Below, piece by piece: positions 1 through 8,879 of a DNA stretch of 61,042 nucleotides (the stretch's first letter is position 1; each line of letters begins with the position of its first letter). The stretch comes from an uncultured Phycisphaerales bacterium (lineage in GTDB: Bacteria; Planctomycetota; Phycisphaerae; Phycisphaerales; SM1A02): contig CAJQQE010000035.1 of assembly GCA_905480395.1 (NCBI GenBank), positions 1-61,042 on the forward strand, in the 5' to 3' direction. The position numbers and the translations under genes are program-made. Below the pieces are notes generated by a model. The model was not told the origin of the DNA. It saw nothing but the letters and a program-made list of their open reading frames with translations, and did no database searches.

Positions 1-507
1 GAGGACTCCGAGGCCAGCGGCGGTATCACCGACTTGGCCATTGAGGCTCGGGGGGCTTCCGTTGTACCAACCGGCAAGGTCGCCGGGGAAGGCAGCATCG
101 TTGCCACCGAAGTTCGGGTCAAGACCCGTACCGGAGCCGGCGCCTGGTGCCTGAACAGGTTCGAGACCAAAGTCGAAGCCACCGATGGTGACGAACGAGT
201 CAGCACGGCGAAGTGCTTCGGTATCGAAGATCGAACCGAGGTTGGTGGGGGTCCAGCCAACGCCGGTCGCGCTCTGGAAGTAGTTGACCTGGCCAGTGGA
301 GACCATGGACATGTTGTAGACGTTGAGGGCCGTGTCAGCGGCGTCGTTGCTGGTCAGGTAGAGATCGGACACGTTGACAGTCACGACGTCTCCACCAAAG
401 TCTTCGGCGGTGACGACGTAGTCGACGGTCATGGCTCCGGTGATGTCAGCGCTCGCTGAAGCAGCGACGGCCAATCCAAGTCCAACGGCCAGGGCGGGAG
501 TGTTCAT
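1..507 (-). CDS. Secreted protein of unknown function, C-terminus cut by window edge
   Basis: Reading leftwards from an ATG at 507, the frame stays open for 169 codons to the edge of the window, so the C-terminus is missing. The first residues (MNTPALAVGLGLAVAASASA) form a typical signal peptide with an Ala-x-Ala cleavage site, so the protein is probably exported. The mature part is rich in Asp, Gly, Asn and Thr and poor in Lys, as in planctomycete extracellular proteins that often end in a sorting tag; that end is outside the window. A purine-rich GAGGAAAAGAA stretch precedes the ATG. I recognise no domain in the visible 169 residues. The longest plus-strand frame here (34-459) is only its antisense shadow. 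Confidence 0.7.
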   Translation of the reverse strand, partial: MNTPALAVGLGLAVAASASADITGAMTVDYVVTAEDFGGDVVTVNVSDLYLTSNDAADTALNVYNMSMVSTGQVNYFQSATGVGWTPTNLGSIFDTEALRRADSFVTIGGFDFGLEPVQAPGAGSGTGLDPNFGGNDAAFPGDLAGWYNGSPPSLNGQVGDTAAGLGVL

Positions 508-791
508 TTCTTTTCCTCAAGTAATTCAAGATTCTGAGGCGAAAAGATGACGCCACGCTGGCAGCCACAATTCCCTCTCCTAATACCTGAAAGATGGCCT
601 CGCTTTTGAATGAGTCAAGTTCAGGTTCACACTCAGCGGCTTTTTCCCTGCGATGAACCGTTGCGTCCGAGCGCGAAGCGTCGTCATTCATCGATTCAAA
701 CGTTGAAATAAGCCCTAGAGAGGTCTAGAAGTGCTTTTTTCTGTTGATGGCGGATCAACCGATCGATGAAAATTACTTTGGTTATCGGGGG

Positions 792-2426
792 TCAGGGGTG
801 TATTTCGTTGGGCAACGCCGCGGTGAGATCGACCATTCTGCCGTGCAAAATCAGCGGTCCGCTCCCCTCGATCCGGACCCGAACGATGGTTCCGAGTAGC
901 TGTTGAGCCTGCTCTCGAGTGGGGACCTGAAAAACCGTGATCAGGTCGCCCGGGGTTCTTCCGGAGACCTGGACGGCATTCTCGGCGGCATCCTCATGCG
1001 GCGTCTTTTTTGGTGTGAGCCGGCTACCAAGCGTGATTCGTGGATCCGCGACCGATGGTGCGCTACTGGCCACCGGAGTGCGATTGGTAAGTCGTTCGAC
1101 CAGGACATCGACTTCTCGTCCGACCCAATTGGCGTGGACCGCGGCGCCGATTTCGGCCTGCAGAACCAGCAGTTCATTGTTTCGCAGTTTCTTGACCTCG
1201 AGCGGGACGTCGTCCTCGAATCGAGTGATGGCCGTCGTCCCAGGTCTTGGTGAGTACTTGAAGATGAAGTTGTTCTTGAACGGAACGCGTCGGAGGAGGT
1301 CCTTCGTCATCTCAAAATCTTCGTCGGTCTCGGTGGGGAATCCAACGATGATGTCTCCCGCGATCGAGGCATCCGGGAGGATTTCGAGGACCCGATCGGT
1401 GAATTCCAGGTACTCCTCGACGGTGTATCCGCGATTCATCAGTTTGAGAATACGATTCGATCCACTCTGGACCGGAACGTGCAGGTACCGGCAGATCCGC
1501 GGACGAGTGGCCATCACCTGTAAGACATCGTCTCCGAAGTCCTTGGGATAACTCGTCAGGAACCGGATTCGGGCAAGTTCAGGCACCTCATCGTGGATTC
1601 TCGCGAGCAGTTTCGCGAACGTGGTCAGATTCGGGTCTTCGATGGTCTCATTGCGAAATGCCGACAGACCGGGGCCGATCTGGGGTTGCTCGCGACCATC
1701 CAAGGTCACCGCAACGCCGTGGGTATAGCGATAGTGATTCACCGTCTGGCCGAGCAGGGTCACCTCGATCACGCCCGATGCCGCGAGGCGACGGCATTCC
1801 TCGACGATCGAGTCGGGCGGGCGGTGCACCTCGGCTCCACGGGTATACGGAACGACGCAATAGGTACAAAACTTATTGCACCCACGAGTGATGCGAACGT
1901 ACGCGCTCCGAACCCCGCTGGTCGCTCGATCTGGATCAAATGCCCGAGCGAGGTCCAGCGTCTCGAGGTCGTCCGCGGAGGCAGACAAGGCGGCCGATCG
2001 ACGACTGGTGTTGCCTGCCAAGGCCACTCGATCCTCGATATTGTTGGCCAGTGGCGGGTTGACGGCAGTCGTTCGGACCACGTTGTCAATCAGCATGGGG
2101 AGTTTGTCGAGCTCACCCGGTCCGCAGAGGAGGTCGATCTGTGGATACCGGCGAAGCATGTCGACGCCATCGCGTTCGGCCATGCACCCCAGAACGCCGA
2201 GAATCAGCTTCTCTCCAGCCTTCTTCCGCTTCCCGACGATTCCGACCCGACTGTACGCTTTACTCTCCGCATGCTCCCGCACGCTGCAGGTGTTGAAGAG
2301 CAGGACGTCTGCGTGATCTGGTTCGGCGGCGAAGCGATATCCAAGCGACTCAAGATGGCCTCGAACAAGCTCGCTATCGAGTTCGTTCATCTGACATCCA
2401 AAGGTCTCGAGGTAGACGGTCTTCAA
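792..2426 (-). CDS. miaB: tRNA-2-methylthio-N6-dimethylallyladenosine synthase MiaB
   Basis: This is the radical-SAM methylthiotransferase that adds the 2-methylthio group to i6A37 of tRNAs reading U-starting codons. The N-terminal UPF0004 domain begins YLETFGCQMNE, with cluster cysteines at about residues 11, 47 and 81. The radical-SAM motif CNKFCTYC is at 183-190. A TRAM-like RNA-binding end follows residue 500. At 544 residues it is longer than the usual 440-480. The extra length lies in three low-complexity insertions: near 124-172 before the radical-SAM motif, near 235-265, and near 450-495. The start is a TTG at 2426. It is transcribed away from ftsW and has no obvious operon partner. 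The family assignment is firm; the role of the inserts is unknown. Confidence 0.96.
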   Translation of the reverse strand: MKTVYLETFGCQMNELDSELVRGHLESLGYRFAAEPDHADVLLFNTCSVREHAESKAYSRVGIVGKRKKAGEKLILGVLGCMAERDGVDMLRRYPQIDLLCGPGELDKLPMLIDNVVRTTAVNPPLANNIEDRVALAGNTSRRSAALSASADDLETLDLARAFDPDRATSGVRSAYVRITRGCNKFCTYCVVPYTRGAEVHRPPDSIVEECRRLAASGVIEVTLLGQTVNHYRYTHGVAVTLDGREQPQIGPGLSAFRNETIEDPNLTTFAKLLARIHDEVPELARIRFLTSYPKDFGDDVLQVMATRPRICRYLHVPVQSGSNRILKLMNRGYTVEEYLEFTDRVLEILPDASIAGDIIVGFPTETDEDFEMTKDLLRRVPFKNNFIFKYSPRPGTTAITRFEDDVPLEVKKLRNNELLVLQAEIGAAVHANWVGREVDVLVERLTNRTPVASSAPSVADPRITLGSRLTPKKTPHEDAAENAVQVSGRTPGDLITVFQVPTREQAQQLLGTIVRVRIEGSGPLILHGRMVDLTAALPNEIHP

Positions 2427-2603
2427 GGCTTAGATCTTTCGGACAAGTGAAAAGGCGTTCGCGCAGCGAGCAGCGTAGCAGCCGCATTCAACGAACCAGA
2501 TTTTGAGATGGCGATCGGGACGAGGCGAGGGCGTTATTCTCTCTGAAATCGAGCGTCGCGGCCATTGGAATTCTCTTCGACCGCTCAATTCAGGAGCCGA
2601 CGG

Positions 2604-2711
2604 ATGACTTTCACGACCGGAGAAATTCTTGCATTGGGAGCGATCGGCTTGGTCTTGGCCGTCATCGTGGGAGCCTATATGGTCATCTCTCGGAAGAGGG
2701 GTTGGATGTAA
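2604..2711 (+). CDS. 35-residue single-pass membrane protein upstream of ftsW
   Basis: A short frame, MTFTTGEILALGAIG at its start, encodes 35 residues with one hydrophobic segment (about residues 8-28) followed by a basic tail ending SRKRGWM. This is a plausible N-out, C-in membrane anchor. A good ribosome binding site (AGGAG at 2592-2596, seven bases before the ATG) supports translation, and the end overlaps the TTG start proposed for ftsW by ten bases. The position in front of two cell-wall genes suggests a small accessory of the elongation or division machinery, but that is inference. I do not recognise a family. The alternative is a short leader ORF that controls ftsW translation. Confidence 0.55.
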   Translation: MTFTTGEILALGAIGLVLAVIVGAYMVISRKRGWM

Positions 2712-4054
2712 CCGCCGGGACTGGCGGTAAAAAGTCGCTCTCATTGGCGAGTCCGGCCGATATCGGTCCCATGCGAGCTGGTCAAATCGTCGCACTTCTG
2801 GTGGTCACGCTCTTCGTCTTCGGGGTGGTGATGGTCAACTCCGCCTCGCTTCGTCGGGTGCAGGATCCAGGAAACACGATCCGGCTTGCCGGGCCTGACC
2901 ACACCTATACGCTCAATGTCCCTGAATCGACCGGACTGGCCGGTCGCCGAGTGGCCGAGACGCTCCTCGGAAAACAGACCCAGTTCGCCGCCATCGCCGT
3001 CGTGGCCCTGATCATCGGTGCGTTTGTCCCGGTCGAACGCCTTTCTCGGATGACGGGACTGGTTTCGCCGGTTCCGTGGATTCTGGCAGCCATTCTGTGT
3101 TCGCTGCTGCTGACTTTTACGCCTCTGGGTGTGACCATGAACGGTGCACAGCGCTGGATCCGGATCGGACCGCTCCAGTTCCAGCCAAGCGAGTTGGCCA
3201 AGTGGGGACTTCCGTTCATCGTGGCCTGGCACTGCGTTCGCCATGCTCCGAGCATGAAGCGATTCACGACGGGGCTCCTTCCACCACTCGTACTGGCCGG
3301 GCTCATCTGCGGCCTGATCGCGAAAGAGGACCTTGGAACGGCGGTCCTGATCATGACCGTGACGATCTTGATGCTTCTGGTCGCGGGGGCTCGTTGGTGG
3401 CATGTTCTCGGTCTGCTGCCGCTCGGGGTGATTGCTTTCGCCGGGCTCGTCTTGGCCGAGCCTTACCGCGTCCGAAGGATCATGGCATTCTTAGATCCCT
3501 TCGCAGACGCGCAGGATTCGGGCTACCAACTGGTTCAGTCGCTGGGATCAATCGTGACCGGCGGCGTCTCCGGAGTTGGTTTTGGAAACTCGCTGCAGAA
3601 GAACGGTTACCTGCCGGAGACTCAAACGGACTTCATTTTCGCGATTATCTGTGAAGAACTCGGGGCCTTCGGAGCGGCGATGGTGATCGGGCTCTTCGCC
3701 GGTCTGATCGTGGTGGGGGCTCAGATCATCTCGGGCCGTTCGACCCCGGCCGCCAAGGTGCCCGAGGTTTCGGCGCGAGCCGTCCCCCGATTCAGCAGGA
3801 TCTTGGGGTTCGGAATCGTCCTGACCTTTGGGCTTCAGGTCGCCATCAACCTCTCCGTGGTCACCGGCCTGGCACCGACCAAAGGGATCGCACTTCCCTT
3901 GGTGAGCCGAGGCGGCACCGGTTGGATCCTGACGGCGTTCTCGCTCGGGCTTCTCATCGCGATTGATCGACGGGCCTGGCGAATCTCGCGGAAAGCGGGC
4001 CTCGATGTCGACGAGCAGGTCAGCCTTCCGAAGTTAGGAACCAAGCCCGCATGA
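2702..4054 (+). CDS. ftsW: SEDS-family peptidoglycan glycosyltransferase, FtsW/RodA type
   Basis: This is a polytopic SEDS protein that polymerises lipid II into glycan strands at the cytoplasmic membrane. About ten hydrophobic segments are visible. Family landmarks include NGAQRWIRIGPLQFQPSELAK in the middle, KEDLGTAVLI, a periplasmic loop with SGYQLVQSLGSIVTGG, the segment LPETQTDFIFAIICEELG, and a C-terminal LVSRGGTGWI. I name it FtsW instead of RodA because its stop overlaps the murG start (ATGA), the usual dcw-cluster pairing. The start is uncertain. The TTG at 2702 gives 450 residues and overlaps the small upstream ORF, while an ATG at 2771 would remove 23 cytoplasmic residues. A partner penicillin-binding protein is not in this window. 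Confidence 0.93.
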   Translation: MDVTAGTGGKKSLSLASPADIGPMRAGQIVALLVVTLFVFGVVMVNSASLRRVQDPGNTIRLAGPDHTYTLNVPESTGLAGRRVAETLLGKQTQFAAIAVVALIIGAFVPVERLSRMTGLVSPVPWILAAILCSLLLTFTPLGVTMNGAQRWIRIGPLQFQPSELAKWGLPFIVAWHCVRHAPSMKRFTTGLLPPLVLAGLICGLIAKEDLGTAVLIMTVTILMLLVAGARWWHVLGLLPLGVIAFAGLVLAEPYRVRRIMAFLDPFADAQDSGYQLVQSLGSIVTGGVSGVGFGNSLQKNGYLPETQTDFIFAIICEELGAFGAAMVIGLFAGLIVVGAQIISGRSTPAAKVPEVSARAVPRFSRILGFGIVLTFGLQVAINLSVVTGLAPTKGIALPLVSRGGTGWILTAFSLGLLIAIDRRAWRISRKAGLDVDEQVSLPKLGTKPA

Positions 4055-5166
4055 CCCTTTCGGCAAGCCCACGCAGGATCATCTTTGCTGGTGGAGGCAC
4101 GGGCGGAACCGTGGGTCCGGGAATCGCGATCGCAGAACGTCTCCTCGATCTGGAGCCCTCGCTCAAGGTCCTCTTTCTCTGCTCGGACCGAGCCGTCGAT
4201 CGTAAGTTGCTGGATTCCGGCGGTTGGTCTTGCGTGCCGACCACGGCCCGAAGCCCCGCTTTCCGTCCTCAAGCCGCCTTCGGGTTCGCCCGAGGCTGGA
4301 TCGAGACCCGTCGGAAAGTCCGTGAGATCCTCGCCGAACCGATTCGATCGCGAGTCGTCGCCCTCGGCGGATTCGTGGCGCCGCCGGTGGTCCGCGAGGC
4401 GGTTCATCGTGGTGTGCCGGTCGATCTCCTAAACCTCGACCGTGTGGCTGGGCGTGCCAACCAGTGGATCGCCAAACGAGCCGATCGTATTCTGACGGCG
4501 GTCCCCACGGACCTGCCAACTTCCCAATCGCCGACCGGCGTGCCATTGCGACGGAGCGTGCTTCCCCAAGGGTCGGCCGAATCTTGTCGGCTCAGTCTCG
4601 GATTGCATCCGGATCGCCCGACCTTGCTGGTCACCGGCGCTTCTCAAGGCGCGCAGTCGATCGACCGATTCCTGCTCGACCTGATCCCACGTCACGGGGA
4701 TTGGTTTGATGGTTGGCAGGTCCTCCATCTGGCCAGTGAGGATTCGGTGTCTCTACTCACCGAGGAATACGCCGTCGGTGGAATCAAAGCCGTGGTGTTG
4801 CCTTTCTTGGATCAAATGGGAGCAGCATGGGGCGGTGCCGATCTTGCCATCACGCGAGGCGGCGCGAGTTCCCTCGCAGAAGTGGCGGCAAGCCGGACTC
4901 CTTCGATTGTGATTCCCTATCCGTGGCACGAGGATGAGCACCAACTCGAGAATGCAAAGGAACTCGAACGGGCCGGGGCGGTCGTGATCCTGCGTGATCC
5001 CGCAAAGGGCCTTGCGGCCCTGACGGCACTGGAGTCCAGATTGGCGATCCTTCTTCGCACCCCAGATCTTCGTGCCAAGATGCAGGCCTCGTTTCCAGTC
5101 ATGGAGGGCGACGCGGCCTCCGTCGTCGCCCAGATGCTCCTGCATCCAGCCGAACTGCCGAGCTGA
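4051..5166 (+). CDS. murG: UDP-GlcNAc:undecaprenyl-PP-MurNAc-pentapeptide transferase MurG
   Basis: MurG adds GlcNAc to lipid I to make lipid II on the inner face of the membrane. The N-terminal glycine-rich loop (IIFAGGGTGGTVGPGIAIAE) replaces the usual GTGGHVFPALA, with Val-Gly at the position normally occupied by His-Val. The C-terminal half has GASQGAQSIDRF and the donor-binding ITRGGASSLAEVA, followed by PYPWHEDEHQLENAKEL. The length of 371 residues is normal. The ATG overlaps the ftsW stop, so the two are translationally coupled: FtsW uses the lipid II that MurG makes. A hairpin just downstream separates it from the convergent M42 peptidase. The His-to-Thr change in the first loop deserves a check against close relatives. 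Confidence 0.95.
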   Translation: MTLSASPRRIIFAGGGTGGTVGPGIAIAERLLDLEPSLKVLFLCSDRAVDRKLLDSGGWSCVPTTARSPAFRPQAAFGFARGWIETRRKVREILAEPIRSRVVALGGFVAPPVVREAVHRGVPVDLLNLDRVAGRANQWIAKRADRILTAVPTDLPTSQSPTGVPLRRSVLPQGSAESCRLSLGLHPDRPTLLVTGASQGAQSIDRFLLDLIPRHGDWFDGWQVLHLASEDSVSLLTEEYAVGGIKAVVLPFLDQMGAAWGGADLAITRGGASSLAEVAASRTPSIVIPYPWHEDEHQLENAKELERAGAVVILRDPAKGLAALTALESRLAILLRTPDLRAKMQASFPVMEGDAASVVAQMLLHPAELPS

Positions 5167-5188
5167 CCGTGATGCTTCGGAATGCCGA

Positions 5189-5225
5189 CAAAAAGACCGC
5201 CCCGGCAGTTGTTGCGGGGGCGGTC
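5189..5225 (-). terminator. Intrinsic terminator for the M42 peptidase gene
   Basis: A 9-bp GC-rich stem (GACCGCCCC at 5195-5203 with GGGGCGGTC at 5217-5225) and an inner GCA/TGC pair form a hairpin. It is followed on the minus strand by five U residues (A5190-A5194 on the plus strand). It lies between the convergent murG and M42 genes and fits a Rho-independent terminator for the minus-strand gene. It could also stop murG read-through, but the plus side has no U-run. Confidence 0.75.
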
Positions 5226-5250
5226 GAGGCCAGATGAGCTCAGCGGGTGA

Positions 5251-6318
5251 TTACTTCGCCTGATGGAGCCAGGCAGCAAGGAGATCGACCGCGGCCTGTG
5301 CATCGCTCTTTCGCATCGATTCCGTCACCGTATGGATGTACCGAGTTCCCGCGGTGATGGCGATGCAGCGAGCACCGTCGCCAGATCGTTGGATGGCGGC
5401 GCCATCCTGGCCGCCGCGGCCAAGAATGCAGCGTTGGTGGGGGATTCGGTGCTTTCGGGCGACGGCGCAGAATTCATCGACGAGTCGGTAGTCCGCGATC
5501 ATCGATGAGTCTTGGATCATGACCGCCGCGCCATCACCCTGCTTCGTCACCCGTTCGGTGGTGGGAACGCCGGGGGTGTCGCAACTCAGCGTGACGTCGA
5601 GACCGATGCCGTAGTCGGCACCGACCCGATTCGCCGCGATGCCCGCACCCCGGAGTCCGACTTCTTCCTGCACCGTGAAGCCAACCACGATGTCCAGCGC
5701 GTGGTTCCCGGCCGCGCCCTTTGCCTTGTCGAGCTTTCGAACCGCCTCGATCGCAGTCCAGCAGGCAAATCGATTGTCGAGCGCCTTGGAGACCACACTC
5801 TCGGGTTGATCTAGGAATGGCTCGTGCATTACCACGTAGTCACCAATCTTGACCAGTTTCTGGACCTTGGCCGCGGGCATGCCCAGGTCGATGAAGAACT
5901 CTTCGACACCGGGAACCTTGCTCCGATCGGCGGGGCTTGAGATGTGGATTGGCTTGCCGCCCGGATTCATCACGCCGAGGTGGTCGCCGGAATCCGTACA
6001 AACCATCACTCGCCGGGAGAACAGGTTTCGAGGGTCAAATCCGCCGGCGGCGTTGACCCATAGGAAACCGTGTTCATCCACGTGTCGAACATAGAACCCA
6101 ATCTCATCCATGTGTGCGGCGATCAGCACCGTCCCGGCGGATTTGCGACCTCGAGTCTTTCGAGTCGCATTTCGACGGCAGATCAGGGATCCGAGGGGAT
6201 CGACCTCCATCTCATCGAAGAGTCCGTCGACCTCTTGTTCGATGACCGCTCGAACCCGCTCCTCCCGGCCGGGGATTCCGGGGATCTCACAGAGGCGTTT
6301 GAGAAGGTCGATGTTCAT
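5251..6318 (-). CDS. M42-family glutamyl aminopeptidase / deblocking aminopeptidase
   Basis: This is a cytoplasmic dinuclear-metal aminopeptidase of MEROPS family M42 that trims N-terminal residues from peptides. Visible landmarks are LIAAHMDEIGF (first metal His and Asp), KALDNRFACW (bridging Asp), VQEEVGLRGA (general base and metal Glu pair), GLDVTLSCD and the terminal TAGTRYIHTV metal His. The frame is open far upstream to 7140, but homology starts at MNIDLLKRLCEIPGIPG, and the ATG at 6318 has GGAGAG about ten bases upstream. I therefore use that start, giving 355 residues. A terminator hairpin follows the stop. The true substrate (acidic, blocked or general N-termini) cannot be told from sequence. 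Confidence 0.92.
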   Translation of the reverse strand: MNIDLLKRLCEIPGIPGREERVRAVIEQEVDGLFDEMEVDPLGSLICRRNATRKTRGRKSAGTVLIAAHMDEIGFYVRHVDEHGFLWVNAAGGFDPRNLFSRRVMVCTDSGDHLGVMNPGGKPIHISSPADRSKVPGVEEFFIDLGMPAAKVQKLVKIGDYVVMHEPFLDQPESVVSKALDNRFACWTAIEAVRKLDKAKGAAGNHALDIVVGFTVQEEVGLRGAGIAANRVGADYGIGLDVTLSCDTPGVPTTERVTKQGDGAAVMIQDSSMIADYRLVDEFCAVARKHRIPHQRCILGRGGQDGAAIQRSGDGARCIAITAGTRYIHTVTESMRKSDAQAAVDLLAAWLHQAK

Positions 6319-6501
6319 GGTCAAGACTCTCCAGGCGTGCTTGGACGGGGTTCGGGTAGAAACGAGGCGATAGGGTAACTTCGATCCGAATCCTTTGATG
6401 ATTGGTCTCCGATGAGGCCGGGTTTCGCCGTCAGGTTCCGTCACCAGGGGTGCGGGGACTATGATCCGCCTCGTCTCAGTCCACTCCTCGCGGGATCTCG
6501 C

Positions 6502-7767
6502 ATGTATCAGTCGCCTTTGGCCGCCGCTCATCTCCTCGTCCTGAATCGCCTCCTCGAGCATCGCCGCGAGGTGGCCGCATCTGCCTCCGAGATTCGAGGG
6601 GATCAGGTTGATCGACAGGTCCCGACGAGCGTGGAGTTGGAGACGGTCCCTTGGGGCGTGGTCGAAGAAGGCGGTGAACCGGCTTGTGAAATCGTCCTCG
6701 ACTTTGGGGAACTGGAAGCCGAATACGCGGCGATTCGAAGAGCGTCGGGAATCTTCGATCGCGTGGACCGTGCGGTGATCGAACTGGTCGGTGCGGATGC
6801 CGAGGATCTCCTCGAGCGACTGGTGACGAATGCGTTCGCCGGTCAGGCCGCCGGTGTGGTTCGAGCCTTCCTCTTGGAGCGAACTGGTCGGGTGCTTTCG
6901 GATCTGGTGCTGGTCCGGCTTGATGATCGCGTGTTGGTTGAACTGGACCGGACCGACGTCGGTCGGGTCGTCTCGCACCTCAGCGGTTTCGTATTCGCAG
7001 AGGACGTGAAGGTTCTCGATCGCGGATCGGATCTTCATCGAATCGACCTTCTTGGTCCGGAGTCGCCCGCGGTCATCGAAGCCGCCTGCGGAAAGTCGCT
7101 TCGGGGTGGAGAGGCCATGCAGGTTCAAATCGGCGATCATCCGGTCACCATTTTCGCGTTAGACACGCCGACGAGCTCTCCAGTGGGTGAACCAGGAATC
7201 GGTCTGGTGGTCGATCGTGACCGGGCGGAAGCGGTCTGGGAATTGGTCCTCGCGGCGGCGCCAGCGGGACGACGGCCGGTTCGGGCCATCGGCTGGAATG
7301 CCTTCAACATCGCGAGACTCGAAGCCGGAACGCCGCTTTTTCACCTCGACTTCGGTCCGGACGCGCTTCCGCATGAAACCGGCGTCTTGGCGGATCGCGT
7401 GAGTTTTCGGAAGGGTTGCTATCCCGGTCAAGAAGTGGTCGCTCGCATGGAGAGTCGAGGCAAGTCGAAACGCCGCGTCGTCGGATTGCGGGGAATTGGT
7501 GATGCACTCCCGATCACTGGAGCCCAGATCTTTGACGAGACCGAAGGCGTGGGGAGCCAGGTCGGCGTGGTGACCGGAAGCACGATCGCGCCGATGCGCG
7601 GTGCGGCCATCATCGCGCTCGCCTCGATTCGAGCCTCTCATGTCGCCGTGGGAACCCGGGTGCTGGTGAATGCCGAAGGCGAGATGGTGCCCGCGGTGGT
7701 CACCGCACTCGACTTCGATCTCCCGGAATCGTCCAAGCCAGATCATCCCGAAGGGGCGGCGTCTTGA
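6502..7767 (+). CDS. ygfZ: YgfZ/GcvT-like folate-binding protein
   Basis: YgfZ-type proteins bind tetrahydrofolate and support repair or assembly of certain iron-sulfur enzymes, including MiaB-like ones. The diagnostic motif KGCYPGQEVVARM lies in the C-terminal third, preceded by the GcvT-like fold. The length from the ATG at 6502 is 421 residues, longer than the roughly 330 of enterobacterial YgfZ, with extra N-terminal sequence. An alternative ATG at 6412 would add 30 residues that look unlike the family. The stop is overlapped by the TTG start of the next small gene, so three genes here form one unit. Its presence beside the region that also holds miaB is suggestive but not proof of a link. 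Confidence 0.88.
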   Translation: MYQSPLAAAHLLVLNRLLEHRREVAASASEIRGDQVDRQVPTSVELETVPWGVVEEGGEPACEIVLDFGELEAEYAAIRRASGIFDRVDRAVIELVGADAEDLLERLVTNAFAGQAAGVVRAFLLERTGRVLSDLVLVRLDDRVLVELDRTDVGRVVSHLSGFVFAEDVKVLDRGSDLHRIDLLGPESPAVIEAACGKSLRGGEAMQVQIGDHPVTIFALDTPTSSPVGEPGIGLVVDRDRAEAVWELVLAAAPAGRRPVRAIGWNAFNIARLEAGTPLFHLDFGPDALPHETGVLADRVSFRKGCYPGQEVVARMESRGKSKRRVVGLRGIGDALPITGAQIFDETEGVGSQVGVVTGSTIAPMRGAAIIALASIRASHVAVGTRVLVNAEGEMVPAVVTALDFDLPESSKPDHPEGAAS

Positions 7768-8003
7768 ATCAGAGTCCGGCCGGACCATCCCCTGAAGAGA
7801 CGGCGTTGCTGTCGGCGCCAAACGGCGAGGTCGTCCTCTTGATCGGCGGGGCGTTGTTGACCCTGCTATTGGTCGCTTTTGTGATCGGGTTGATCGTGAC
7901 CATTGTTCGCGAAGAGCGAGCAGTCGGCCGAGAAACGGTGAGTTCAAACGCCGGCGACGCGGCAATTCCGGATTCAGACGACGTTCCAGAGGCTCGGAAA
8001 TGA
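7764..8003 (+). CDS. Small single-pass membrane protein
   Basis: The 79-residue product has a hydrophilic N-terminus (about 22 residues), one strong membrane segment (about 24-48, VVLLIGGALLTLLLVAFVIG), a short basic patch, and an acidic C-terminal tail ending DDVPEARK. The start is a TTG overlapping the ygfZ stop, and the stop overlaps the ATG of the HMG-CoA lyase gene (ATGA). These overlaps argue that it is a real, coupled gene. No family is recognised. The topology resembles small subunits or regulators of membrane complexes, but nothing in the neighbourhood identifies a partner. Confidence 0.6.
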   Translation: MNQSPAGPSPEETALLSAPNGEVVLLIGGALLTLLLVAFVIGLIVTIVREERAVGRETVSSNAGDAAIPDSDDVPEARK

Positions 8004-8878
8004 TCGAATCTCGCTTGGTCAGAATCACCGAAGTCGGCCCGCGGGACGGTCTTCAAAACGAGTCGGGGATTGTCCCGGCGACGGAGAAGATCGCGCTGGT
8101 CGATGCCCTTGGGAAGGCGGGTTTTCCAGAGATCGAAGTGACGAGTTTCGTCAGCCCGCGGTGGGTTCCCCAGCTTGCCGACGCCGCCGAGGTGATGGCG
8201 GGCATTGAACGCCGACCCGGAACCGTGTACTCGGTGCTCTGTCCAAACGAGAAAGGCGTCGAGCGGGCGCTGGCTGCTGATGCGGGGAAGATCTCCATCT
8301 TCACGGCGGCCAGTGAGTCCTTCTGTCAGCGGAATCTCAACGCCACGATTGAGGAGTCGATCGAGCGATTCAGGCCGGTGGTGGACGCCGCGCGGGCCGC
8401 GAGTCTTCCGCTGCGTGGATACGTGTCATGCGTGGTGGAGTGTCCGTACGAAGGCCTGATCACCCCCGAACAAGTCGGGGAGACGGTTCGACGACTCCTA
8501 TCGCTGACGGATGGTGACATTGAGATCGCACTCGGCGAGACGCTTGGCGTCGCGGATCCAGATCAGATCGAACAATTGCTGGAGGAGGTCGAGATCGACG
8601 TTCCGATCTCGGAGATTGATTTGCATCTTCACGACACCCGTGGAAGGGCGTTGTCGTGCGTCGCTCGGGCGCTCGAATGCGGCGTTCGCGCCTTCGATTC
8701 CAGTTGTGCCGGTCTCGGGGGATGTCCGTACGCGCCGGGCGCCAGCGGAAACCTAGCGACCGAAGCACTGCTGGAGTTCCTCCATGCAAACGAGTGGGCG
8801 ACGGGTGTGGATCGAGCGGCGGTCTTGGAGGCCGCGGCCATCGCGAACCGCATCACCGGTCGCGATTCTGGCGGCTGA
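8000..8878 (+). CDS. Hydroxymethylglutaryl-CoA lyase
   Basis: It cleaves HMG-CoA to acetyl-CoA and acetoacetate, the last step of leucine degradation. The N-terminal RITEVGPRDGLQNE contains the catalytic Arg and metal-binding Asp of the DRE-TIM family. EIDLHLHDTRG supplies the metal His pair, and the loop GLGGCPYAPGASGNLATE carries the active-site Cys typical of HMG-CoA lyases, distinguishing them from isopropylmalate synthases. The length of 292 residues is normal. The ATG overlaps the stop of the small membrane protein. Other leucine-catabolic genes (methylcrotonyl-CoA carboxylase, isovaleryl-CoA dehydrogenase) are not in this window. Confidence 0.94.
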   Translation: MIESRLVRITEVGPRDGLQNESGIVPATEKIALVDALGKAGFPEIEVTSFVSPRWVPQLADAAEVMAGIERRPGTVYSVLCPNEKGVERALAADAGKISIFTAASESFCQRNLNATIEESIERFRPVVDAARAASLPLRGYVSCVVECPYEGLITPEQVGETVRRLLSLTDGDIEIALGETLGVADPDQIEQLLEEVEIDVPISEIDLHLHDTRGRALSCVARALECGVRAFDSSCAGLGGCPYAPGASGNLATEALLEFLHANEWATGVDRAAVLEAAAIANRITGRDSGG

Positions 8879-8879
8879 G

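Noticed and set aside
446-691. Minus-strand 81-residue open frame upstream of the first gene
   Set aside because: It overlaps the start of the secreted protein in another frame, has no ribosome-binding site and no recognisable features.
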